Under the pieces are notes generated by a model that ran no database searches, had not been told where the DNA came from, and was given only the letters and a program-made list of their open reading frames with translations. DNA of 64,000 nucleotides from Treponema sp. (GTDB lineage: Bacteria > Spirochaetota > Spirochaetia > Treponematales > Breznakiellaceae), in contig WQXG01000001.1 in assembly GCA_009784975.1 (NCBI GenBank), forward strand, positions 1 through 64,000. Reading direction: 5' to 3'. This document shows positions 51,785 to 60,125 of the stretch, piece by piece; position 1 is the stretch's first letter; each line of letters opens with the position of its first letter. Both the position numbers and the translations under genes were made by a program.

Positions 51785-53395
51785 ATGAATATACGAGTAC
51801 GCTATGCGCCTTCCCCGACAGGTCTTCAGCACGTGGGCGGGATACGAACTGCCCTTTTTAACTATCTTTATGCCCGTTGTAATGGGGGCAAATTTATCCT
51901 CCGCCTGGAAGATACGGACAGAACCCGGTTTGACGAAAGTTATGTAAAAAACCTTTATGATACATTTGAATGGCTGGGCTTTAAATGGGACGAAGGTCCG
52001 GTACCTGACAACGAGGTCGAAGACCGAAGTTTCCAGTCTCGCGGCGGGCTTTATAGTCCTTATATTCAATCCGAGCGTACTGTTTTGTACAAAAAGTATG
52101 CGCAGGAACTGCTCGATAAAGGACAGGCTTATTATTGTTTTTGTTCCGCGCAAAGGATAGAAGAAGTGCGCCTGCAAAGGGAAGCCGCCCGTTCCTCGCA
52201 AAGCGGTTATGATCGTTTTTGCCGGAATATCGATCCGCAGGAAGCTGCCAAAAGAGCGGCATCAGGCGAGGTTTGCACCGTCAGGCTGAAAATCCCGCTC
52301 GGCGAAACTACGCTTTTTAATGACCATCTGCTTGGCGGCATTGAATGGAAAAATGATGATGTTAACCCCGATCCTGTACTGTTAAAATCTGACGGGTTTC
52401 CTACCTATCATCTTGCGAATGTGGTAGATGATCATTTAATGGAAGTGACTCATGTGTTACGTGCACAGGAGTGGCTTGCGTCAACTCCGCTTCATGTAAT
52501 TATGTACCGCGCTTTTGGATGGACGCCGCCTGAATTCTGCCATCTTCCGATGGTAATGGGCCAGGACGGAAAAAAACTTTCCAAACGGCACGGAGCGACA
52601 AGTATTGATGAATTCCGAAAGCAGGGATACCTTCCCGAAGCGCTGATAAATTACATTGCTCTTTTGGGCGCATCCTACGAGGAAGGCAAAGATGTTTACA
52701 CGTTAGGTGAACTTGCGCAGCATTTCAGCCTTGAAAAACTGAATAAAGCACCCGCTGTTTTTGATTATAAAAAGCTGGAATGGTACAATGGCTTGTATAT
52801 ACGGATGAAAAGCGATGAGGAACTTGCTGCTCTTTGCTTGCCGTTTGCTGTTGAGGCTGGACTGATTGGGAAAATTGGCGAAGAGGTTCTCGCGGAGGCG
52901 CGGAGACGCAGAGGACGCGGAGAAGAGGAAGAAGAAGAGGGAATAGGGAAGAGGGGAGAAGAGGAAGAGGAAGAGGAAGAGGGGAGAGAGGGGTTTGCTA
53001 AGTTTGTTGGGGCGATGGGGCTTGTTAGGGAGAGGTTGGTTTTGCTTGGGGAGGTTACAGAGAAGATTGGCTACTTGTTTAAGGAGCCGGAGATTCCTGA
53101 AGCACAGGAATTTATTCCCAAAAAGTGCGACCTTGCCAAAACGATTGAACTTTTGCAGACAGGAATGGAACTTGTGCGCCGGTTGGCAGAAATGCCGGAT
53201 GATGAGCAGGCGGAAAATTTTATAAAGGCGGAAGCGGAAAAACGAGAAATAAAACTTGGAGACCTTATGATGCCGCTGCGTGTTGCCATTACGGGCAGCC
53301 GTGTTAGTCCTCCGCTGTTTGGGTCTTTGCGGCTACTTGGAGCGGAATGTTCTGCGAAGCGGGTGCAAAATGCGCTTGATATGCTAAATAAATAG
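51785..53395 (+). CDS. gltX: glutamyl-tRNA synthetase (start MNIRVRYAPSPTG) with low-complexity insertion
   Basis: RYAPSPTGLQHVGGIRTALFNYL; DGKKLSKRHGA. Confidence 0.97.
   Translation: MNIRVRYAPSPTGLQHVGGIRTALFNYLYARCNGGKFILRLEDTDRTRFDESYVKNLYDTFEWLGFKWDEGPVPDNEVEDRSFQSRGGLYSPYIQSERTVLYKKYAQELLDKGQAYYCFCSAQRIEEVRLQREAARSSQSGYDRFCRNIDPQEAAKRAASGEVCTVRLKIPLGETTLFNDHLLGGIEWKNDDVNPDPVLLKSDGFPTYHLANVVDDHLMEVTHVLRAQEWLASTPLHVIMYRAFGWTPPEFCHLPMVMGQDGKKLSKRHGATSIDEFRKQGYLPEALINYIALLGASYEEGKDVYTLGELAQHFSLEKLNKAPAVFDYKKLEWYNGLYIRMKSDEELAALCLPFAVEAGLIGKIGEEVLAEARRRRGRGEEEEEEGIGKRGEEEEEEEEGREGFAKFVGAMGLVRERLVLLGEVTEKIGYLFKEPEIPEAQEFIPKKCDLAKTIELLQTGMELVRRLAEMPDDEQAENFIKAEAEKREIKLGDLMMPLRVAITGSRVSPPLFGSLRLLGAECSAKRVQNALDMLNK
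52887..52992 (+). repeat. interspersed CGCGGAGACGCAGAG / GAGGAA repeat inside gltX coding frame
   Basis: ttctcgcggaggcgcggagacgcagaggacgcggagaagagga matches reverse complement of 58443-58480 type repeat. Confidence 0.75.
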
Positions 53396-53403
53396 GAGGC
53401 AGT

Positions 53404-54048
53404 ATGGATAAGTTTTTAAAATTAGCGCAGGAAATTAAAAGTTTTACTTCTGTAAAAAGAAGCTCAAATGAATATAACAAATTTGTTACAAATATTTTCC
53501 GGCAGGTTTTAAACAGGGATCTTTTTGATCCTGTCTGGGAATTGCTTGAATATCTGGAAAAAGAAACAGATTTTTTTATTGCTCCGGCATCAACAAAATA
53601 TCATAGCAGCGAAGAAAACGGCCTTATTCGCCATTCGCTTTTGGTAACCGCAAACGGAATAAATCTGGCTCCTGCCATGCTTGGCGGCGATGTTGATATG
53701 TATTATCTGATAGTTTCCTGCCTGTTTCACGATTTTTGCAAAGTAAATATGTACGAAATTAAATTAAGAAATGCAAAAAATGAGGAAAGCGGGGTTTGGG
53801 AAAAAGTACCGTTTTATAAAGTAAGGGATGATTATCTGTCTTACGGACACGGCATTGAATCAATACTGCGTCTTAATAAATATATTGCAATTCCGGAGCC
53901 ATGGAACCACGCCATACGCTGGCACATGGGCGCTTACGATATGAGTCAGATGGATAAGCATTCCCATGAAAAAGCCCTGGTCGCATACAGGGAAGTATTA
54001 TTTTTACACACAGCCGATATGTTAGCCGGATTTGCCGACGAGACTTAA
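53404..54048 (+). CDS. HD-domain phosphohydrolase-like protein
   Basis: IRHSLLVT...CLFHDFCKV...HAIRWHMG. Confidence 0.75.
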   Translation: MDKFLKLAQEIKSFTSVKRSSNEYNKFVTNIFRQVLNRDLFDPVWELLEYLEKETDFFIAPASTKYHSSEENGLIRHSLLVTANGINLAPAMLGGDVDMYYLIVSCLFHDFCKVNMYEIKLRNAKNEESGVWEKVPFYKVRDDYLSYGHGIESILRLNKYIAIPEPWNHAIRWHMGAYDMSQMDKHSHEKALVAYREVLFLHTADMLAGFADET

Positions 54049-54821
54049 TGGAAACTTGCGAATATTTTCTGCATTGTGCCGTCTGCGAATAATTCATCCA
54101 GCGCATTGTTCAGCGCGTCTGTAAGTGCATCGTTTCCTTTTTTCAGCGCGATGCCGATATATTCATCTGCCTGGCCCTGCCAGATAACTTCAAAATAAGA
54201 GTTTTCTTTTTCTGCATAATTAAAAGCTACGATGTTATCAACCGCAATTAAGTCCGCACGTCCAAGCAGAAGATCGTCAAAACAATTTAATATTTTGTCA
54301 TAGGCAAATGATGTAAAATTGATACCCTGTTCTTTTAATCTTTCTGTAAAATACTGCGCGGTTGTATCTCCCTGAAAAGCCACCCGGTATCCCGCTATAT
54401 CCTGCAGATTTTCTATTTTTAAAGAGGAGCTTTTTAAAGCAACGATGGTCATGGAACTGCTGATGTATGGCTTTGTAAAATTATATCTTTTTTCACGTTC
54501 AGGCAGAATAGTAATATTGACGGCAACATCGTATCTGTTTGCATCCAGCCCCGCAAGGATACCTTCCCATGCTGTATCAATAAAATTAACCTTAAGCCCG
54601 AGTTTTTGCGCAAGCGCTTTTATCATTTCGATGTTATACCCGATTGGAGTTACTCCGTCTGTATCATAATACTCCATTGGAGGGTAGCCGATTTCAACGC
54701 CGATAGACAGTGTGTCTTTTATAATTGTTAAGCCTTCACTTTTTTGTTTTGCGCGCGGTTCGCAACCGAAGGAGAGCAAAGTTAACAGGATGATAACTAC
54801 AGCGGCGAGGATGTTTTTCAT
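54045..54821 (-). CDS. amino-acid-type ABC transporter substrate-binding lipoprotein
   Basis: LTIIKDTLSIGVEIGYPPMEYYD...; lipobox SFGCEPR. Confidence 0.85.
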   Translation of the reverse strand: MKNILAAVVIILLTLLSFGCEPRAKQKSEGLTIIKDTLSIGVEIGYPPMEYYDTDGVTPIGYNIEMIKALAQKLGLKVNFIDTAWEGILAGLDANRYDVAVNITILPEREKRYNFTKPYISSSMTIVALKSSSLKIENLQDIAGYRVAFQGDTTAQYFTERLKEQGINFTSFAYDKILNCFDDLLLGRADLIAVDNIVAFNYAEKENSYFEVIWQGQADEYIGIALKKGNDALTDALNNALDELFADGTMQKIFASFH

Positions 54822-54824
54822 GGT

Positions 54825-56060
54825 TTATGCCCACAATGCCGCTGTGGGAACAGCAAGCATATTTTCTGCGAATTGAATTGTTCTGTCTCCTGAGTATAAA
54901 ACAATTCCCGTAAATAGTTTTTGATTTTTAAGTATATTTTCTATAAACCATTCCTGCGGGGCAAAATCACTTTTAGACACATTATGCCCGGCTTTCACTT
55001 CTATACCAAGTATCGCCCCGTCTTCGCGTTCGATAATAAAATCAATTTCTTTATCTGTTCTGTCACGATACTGATAAAGCGTATATTGATTGTCAAGATC
55101 GACAAGAGTCGCCAATTCCTGAAAAACAAATGTTTCTATCAATTTACCGGATCGATCCTGATTCATAAAAACCTCTTTAGGATTCCAGCCAAGCACAGAT
55201 GTCATAATCCCGGTATCTGCTGCATAGAACTTTGCTCTTTTTCCAACACGTTCATAATCTGTTTTTAGCCAGGGAGATACTTTTTCAAACATAAACATTG
55301 AAACAAGCGTGTTGATATAACTATCAAGCGTTATTTTATTTATGGACATAGCCGTTGTTATTTTTGAAACTTCCATAAACTTTGCAGACCATGAAGCCAA
55401 AATACCGATTAAATCCTGCAAATCATCTTTTCTGCGGATATTGGAAATATCTTTTAAATCACGTTCAACTATCGCCTGCAAATAATCTTTATGCCAGTCT
55501 TTTCTGTGCCGTATAGTTTTAAGCGCAACTGCTTCGGGATAACCGCCGCGAAAAGCAAGGTCGATAATGGCTTCCTTATTGTATCCTGTTATCCTGTCCG
55601 GAAAATCCCGATTAAACGCACGAGTCAAAAAAACAGGCTTTTTATGGAGCGTTTCCCCGACAGTTAACTGGTGCAAACGCATATATTTAACCCGCCCTGC
55701 AAGGCTGTCTGAAATAGCCGGTAGGGTAAGAATATTGGCGGAACCTGTAAGCAAAAACTGTCCCGCCCTGTTATTTTTATCAACAACCAGTTTTATTTCC
55801 GGAATGAGTTTAGGCGCTTTCTGGATTTCATCAATAACCATTGTACCGGCTTTATTTCTGACAAATCCATTAGGATCCTGCAATGCAAAATCCAATATAT
55901 CAGTTTCATCCAGAGATCGATAATCGTCCGTCTTGGAAATAACCTGCTGCAAAAGCGTAGTTTTACCTGTCTGCCTGGCACCGGAAACAACCACAATACG
56001 CCGCAATTTCAGCGCTTCCTTAACACACCCAGCCTGCCATCTTTTATATTCATCAGCCAT
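54825..56060 (-). CDS. AAA_14/DUF4143 ATPase (start at MADEYKRWQ preferred over 56078)
   Basis: VVVSGARQTGKTTLLQQV; VIDEIQKAPKLIPEIKLVVD; C-terminal EIDFIIEREDGAILGIEVK. Confidence 0.9.
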   Translation of the reverse strand: MADEYKRWQAGCVKEALKLRRIVVVSGARQTGKTTLLQQVISKTDDYRSLDETDILDFALQDPNGFVRNKAGTMVIDEIQKAPKLIPEIKLVVDKNNRAGQFLLTGSANILTLPAISDSLAGRVKYMRLHQLTVGETLHKKPVFLTRAFNRDFPDRITGYNKEAIIDLAFRGGYPEAVALKTIRHRKDWHKDYLQAIVERDLKDISNIRRKDDLQDLIGILASWSAKFMEVSKITTAMSINKITLDSYINTLVSMFMFEKVSPWLKTDYERVGKRAKFYAADTGIMTSVLGWNPKEVFMNQDRSGKLIETFVFQELATLVDLDNQYTLYQYRDRTDKEIDFIIEREDGAILGIEVKAGHNVSKSDFAPQEWFIENILKNQKLFTGIVLYSGDRTIQFAENMLAVPTAALWA

Positions 56061-56151
56061 GCAATAAGTATAATACAAGTCCTGCGAAAAGTATAGTAGA
56101 GGGCTTGCGAAAAGTATAGTAGAAGGGGTGCGAAAAGTATAGTTGGGGAGG
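56060..56151. repeat. 4 x 23-bp direct repeats (iteron-like), TGCGAAAAGTATAGTAGA...
   Basis: Units begin 56060, 56083, 56106, 56129, exactly 23 bp apart. Confidence 0.9.
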
Positions 56152-56162
56152 GGGATTTTGAG

Positions 56163-56477
56163 TTAAAAATCCTTTAGCTGGTTTAAAACGGTTAAAACGG
56201 CTTTCATATTTTCATTGGCATATTGTTTTAAAACGTCTTTTTCCTTGATAGTTAAAAGCGCATCTGGCTTTAAAAGCTCATAGGGTTCTATATTCAATGC
56301 GGCAGCAAGCTTTACAAGGGTATCCGGGGAAACCCATGCCTTACAGCGTTCAATATCGCTTAAGAAATTTGTCGAAATTTCCAGTTTTTCGGCTAGAGCC
56401 ATCTGGGACAGGTTATCCCGAAGCCGGCAACGTTTGATATTGCTGCTCAAAATACCCCTTAATTCTTGTTCTTTCAT
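56163..56477 (-). CDS. XRE-family HTH regulator
   Basis: NLSQMALAEKLEISTNFLSDIERCKAWVSPDTLVKLAAAL. Confidence 0.85.
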   Translation of the reverse strand: MKEQELRGILSSNIKRCRLRDNLSQMALAEKLEISTNFLSDIERCKAWVSPDTLVKLAAALNIEPYELLKPDALLTIKEKDVLKQYANENMKAVLTVLNQLKDF

Positions 56478-56622
56478 GTAAATATCTCTATAAATTCAGT
56501 CTTATACCGAATAATTATGTTAATAGCTTGACTGTTTTTCAAACAAGTGATAGCATGAAATATCGGTATTACCGAAATTATAAAGACGTTTTTATGGTGT
56601 ATAATGGAAATATAAGCAGAAT

Positions 56623-58311
56623 TTGTTAAAGGAGAAAGCTATGAAAAAAAATCTAATAATTTTTGTATTTTTTATTGTTATGATAAATAATGCATATTCT
56701 CAGGATTCTGATGCAATAAACAGAGCCATAAGCGAAGGAGATATCGAAACTTTATATAACTTTGTTAACAATCCGGATGGTAAAGATCAAAGATTGTTAA
56801 CCAGCGTAAATCAGGCAATTAGAAGATACACAACAAACGATTCTGCGACTGTAAGATATCGAACGAATAGAATGGATTCCAGGGTTAGAAATGTTGGAAA
56901 TGAACTAATGGAAAATGTTTTTAAGGATCCTGAAAGATATTTGCCAGATGTTGTAACAAGATTAACGACAGGTATCAGCGATCAATTTCAAAGGGCAAAA
57001 ACAATCAATGATTGGATATGTGACAATATAGCTTATGATGTAGATACGGCTTTTAATAGGGCAAACAGGAGGCAGGATTATGTTTCCGTTTTGAGGATAA
57101 AAAGAGCTGTATGTTCCGGATATACAAATTTATTTAATCAAATGTGCAGGTTAGCGTCAATTGAATCAATCGGAATAAGCGGCTTCTCGAAAGGGTTAGG
57201 ATATACCGGTAGTATAGGGTCTCGTCCTGATCATGATTGGAATGCTGTAAAGATAAACAACAAATGGTATTTAATAGATGTTACCTGGAATGCCGGTCAT
57301 GTAGATCAAAGAACATTTATAAAAAAATATTCAACAGATTATTTGTTTTTAGACTCAAGAGCGTTTTTATATTCTCATTTACCGCTTAATAATAAGCATC
57401 AATTTTTTGCTCCAATAATTACTAAAGAGCAATTTACGGAAGAACCTTATATTTCCGGCGCTTTCTTTAGATATCAGCTTGGACTTAAAAACGAATTTCC
57501 TAAATATAATAATTCTGTTAATGAAGGCGGTTTTATTGTTGAGTTAATAAGTAACAATAACAATGTACAATTAAACAGTACATTAAGAACACCGCAGCAA
57601 CAAAACATTGATGGAGCCACATGGCAAGGAAAAACCGGAAATACAGTTTCTTTTATTTTTGATGTTCCGGATAATCGGGCATATAAAGGTTTTATATTTG
57701 CCAGGTTAAATAATGAAAGGAGAATACAGGACAGAATTGCAACAAGTTTATATGAGCAGAGAATTATTCCTTTATTGGAAGGATTATTGCAAAGCAGAAG
57801 AATCACAGAAAGAGAAAAAGAATTGTTTATTAATTCATACTTTAAAGTTCAAGAAAACGGAAATTACTACTTTATTGAAGATCAATTTGATACAGCAAGG
57901 AATAATGCCGTAATTAAGATACACCCGCTTGTTGAATTGTCTCTTGAAATGTTAGAGCCTGTTCTGGATTTTAATTTAAGGACATCTGCCGGTTATTCAG
58001 GTTTTAGAACCAATTATATTAGAAGATTTCCAGATACATATACGACTTTTCAGGGAGTATCTAATACCAACCTAATTTCACCAATTAATGGGGTTTTAAA
58101 ATCAGGTGCTGTAGAAAAATTCCTTATTGAATCCAGAGATTTTCAGAGATTTGCAATTATAATTGACGGACAATTCACTTTTTTTGAAAGAAATAATAGC
58201 GGAGTGTTTGAATTAGAATTTGAGATTCCTTCCGGGATAAATGAATTACAAATATTTGGGACAAGAAATAATAGAAATTATGAAGGTCTTTTAAAATATA
58301 ATGTAGAATAA
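56623..58311 (+). CDS. secreted transglutaminase-like domain protein
   Basis: Signal peptide; RAKTINDWICDNIAYD...AVCSGYTNLFNQMC...HDWNAVKINNKWYLIDVTW. Confidence 0.85.
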   Translation: MLKEKAMKKNLIIFVFFIVMINNAYSQDSDAINRAISEGDIETLYNFVNNPDGKDQRLLTSVNQAIRRYTTNDSATVRYRTNRMDSRVRNVGNELMENVFKDPERYLPDVVTRLTTGISDQFQRAKTINDWICDNIAYDVDTAFNRANRRQDYVSVLRIKRAVCSGYTNLFNQMCRLASIESIGISGFSKGLGYTGSIGSRPDHDWNAVKINNKWYLIDVTWNAGHVDQRTFIKKYSTDYLFLDSRAFLYSHLPLNNKHQFFAPIITKEQFTEEPYISGAFFRYQLGLKNEFPKYNNSVNEGGFIVELISNNNNVQLNSTLRTPQQQNIDGATWQGKTGNTVSFIFDVPDNRAYKGFIFARLNNERRIQDRIATSLYEQRIIPLLEGLLQSRRITEREKELFINSYFKVQENGNYYFIEDQFDTARNNAVIKIHPLVELSLEMLEPVLDFNLRTSAGYSGFRTNYIRRFPDTYTTFQGVSNTNLISPINGVLKSGAVEKFLIESRDFQRFAIIIDGQFTFFERNNSGVFELEFEIPSGINELQIFGTRNNRNYEGLLKYNVE

Positions 58312-58442
58312 ATACTTTCGGGCGATTGCCGCTATTTCTGGGAATACTCTCGCAGAGCAGTGGTGCGATATCTTACATTAAAACCAGAAATCTTCGAGCC
58401 ACATCAAATATTTCTTGGGAAAAAATAAAAAAAATCAAACAA

Positions 58443-58563
58443 TCCCTCCGCGCCCTCCGCGTCTCTGCGCCCCCGCGAGAACCTCTCCCACTTTCCCCCC
58501 GTTCGTGCCCGTTCGTGTGGTTCGTGGTAGAATCTCTTCCCTCTTCCCCTGTGCGTTCTGGTG
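58443..58563. repeat. interspersed CTCTGCG/TTCGTG repeat copy A
   Basis: ctccgcgtctctgcgcccccgcgagaacctctcccactttccccccgttcgtgcccgttcgtgtggttcgtgg. Confidence 0.7.
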
Positions 58564-58629
58564 GCAGAAACCTATCTGACTTTCAAATAAACTCTTGATA
58601 GAATGTAGCTTTTAGGCTACGCTAAAAAT

Positions 58630-58800
58630 ATGTACAGAATTAAAAATACAGACTATTACCAGAATTGGTACGATAATCTCAAAGATACCAGAGCGAAAGC
58701 CAGAATAGACTTGCGCTTAAACTCAGTAAGTAAAGGCACAATGTACAAGACAGCAATAGTGAAAAATTTAATCAGAATCAAACATTATCATTTTCAATGA
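58630..58800 (+). pseudogene. remnant of RelE/HigB-type toxin (56 aa)
   Basis: MYRIKNTDYYQNWYDNLKDTRAKARIDLRLNSVSKG resembles the N-terminus of phage-derived HigB-like toxins, then diverges. Confidence 0.55.
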
Positions 58801-59509
58801 GCTTTTTCAAAATGTTATTAATATTATCTTTGTTAATAACATTAGGGTAATCAGCTGTAAAATTGTCAAGAATATTTTTTGCATTATTTTCATCATATAC
58901 AATTTGATAAAACATGTTTTCAATATTATTGCATGCCAGAACATTTTCTATAAAAATTACAGAATCTTTGGGCAGATTATTCATACTCCCATATAGATAA
59001 TTTACAGCATTTTCTATATTTTCTTTTTTTAAAGGCTTGTTGTTTTTCTGTTGTTCCCAAAAAATACCAACAATATCTGATAGATCATGTTTATATAAAC
59101 GTCCTGCCATAAGTTTCATTGCAACAAGATATTCAGCATCAACAGTTCTTATTTCTAATATTTTAGATAAAGTTTTATAGTGCCTGGATATTTCCCGTAA
59201 TTTTGGAGAATATAACGGACTTTTTTCAAAATCAGTATTTAACCAGTCATTTGGTAAATTATATCGATCTTTTATTATTTGTATTGCTTCTTTTACAACA
59301 GAAGATGATTTTATAATTGCATCAATATCTCCTGTAGAATTTCTAAAATTATAATTAACCAATACAGATGCACCTCCGATTAAAATAATTTCAGCAGGCA
59401 TTTTTGAACCATTTAACTTTTTAAATACTTTTGAAAATTCTTTTAAATAAAAATCAACATTATCTTTAGTTATTTTACCATTTCTTTCATTAGCAAACAT
59501 TTCTAACAT
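58778..59509 (-). CDS. nucleotidyltransferase-like protein (DUF6036-like)
   Basis: IILIGGASVLVNYNFRNSTGDIDAIIKSS: GG...S...DID nucleotidyltransferase signature. Confidence 0.7.
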   Translation of the reverse strand: MLEMFANERNGKITKDNVDFYLKEFSKVFKKLNGSKMPAEIILIGGASVLVNYNFRNSTGDIDAIIKSSSVVKEAIQIIKDRYNLPNDWLNTDFEKSPLYSPKLREISRHYKTLSKILEIRTVDAEYLVAMKLMAGRLYKHDLSDIVGIFWEQQKNNKPLKKENIENAVNYLYGSMNNLPKDSVIFIENVLACNNIENMFYQIVYDENNAKNILDNFTADYPNVINKDNINNILKKLIENDNV

Positions 59510-59891
59510 CCGCTTCTATAATATTAAAATGTTTGAATTCCGGTATACATTCTTTTATGCTTCTTTCTTTTGGTTCGTTATTATTCAATGCTAAACACAT
59601 TGCTTTAACGCTTAATGGGAAAACAGGGTTTTCTAACTTATACTTACGAATATAATCATATTCAACACATAAAGGTATATTATTTTCACGGGAAATATAG
59701 TCTAACATAGCTAAAAGATAAAAACATTCATAATACATTTCTTTATTATAATATTTTTTTATGTTATTTTTTTTCAAAACTGATATTAAAAATTTTAAAT
59801 CTCCCATATTTTTTAAGTCATGGCAGATACTACTTTTAAAAATCTCAAAATTTTGAGAAAACGATATTTTGTTTTTTAAAACAGTTTTCAT
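59490..59891 (-). CDS. hypothetical partner protein overlapping the DUF6036-like gene
   Basis: 20-nt overlap with downstream gene, same strand. Confidence 0.6.
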   Translation of the reverse strand: MKTVLKNKISFSQNFEIFKSSICHDLKNMGDLKFLISVLKKNNIKKYYNKEMYYECFYLLAMLDYISRENNIPLCVEYDYIRKYKLENPVFPLSVKAMCLALNNNEPKERSIKECIPEFKHFNIIEADVRNVC

Positions 59892-59948
59892 AATTAAATA
59901 CCTTTTTGAATCGTATCATATTAAAAAAGTATCTGTCAAGGATGGTAC

Positions 59949-60006
59949 GCCCCCGCGAGAACCTCTCCCACTCTTCCCCCTCGTTCGTGCTCATTCGTGT
60001 TTTGCC
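59949..60006. repeat. interspersed TTCGTG repeat copy B
   Basis: cccccgcgagaacctctcccactcttccccctcgttcgtgctcattcgtg. Confidence 0.7.
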
Positions 60007-60125
60007 AACGAAGTTTCCAGACGGTTTGCGGTAAAAACTCTTCATTATAGTTGCCCAAAAAAAATTGTTGAAAATTTAGAAAAAGTATAGTAAAATATTG
60101 TATAGAAATAATAAGGAGCGTCTTC

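Noticed and set aside
52886-52992. Sequencing error/frameshift in gltX
   Set aside because: The frame is preserved across the insertion and conserved GltX sequence resumes, so a real in-frame insertion is more likely.
56060-56151. CRISPR mini-array
   Set aside because: Period 23 bp with no unique spacers; better described as iterons.
58326-58598. 90-aa ORF MPLFLGILSQSSGAIS...
   Set aside because: Most of it is the interspersed C-rich/TTCGTG repeat; no SD or homology.
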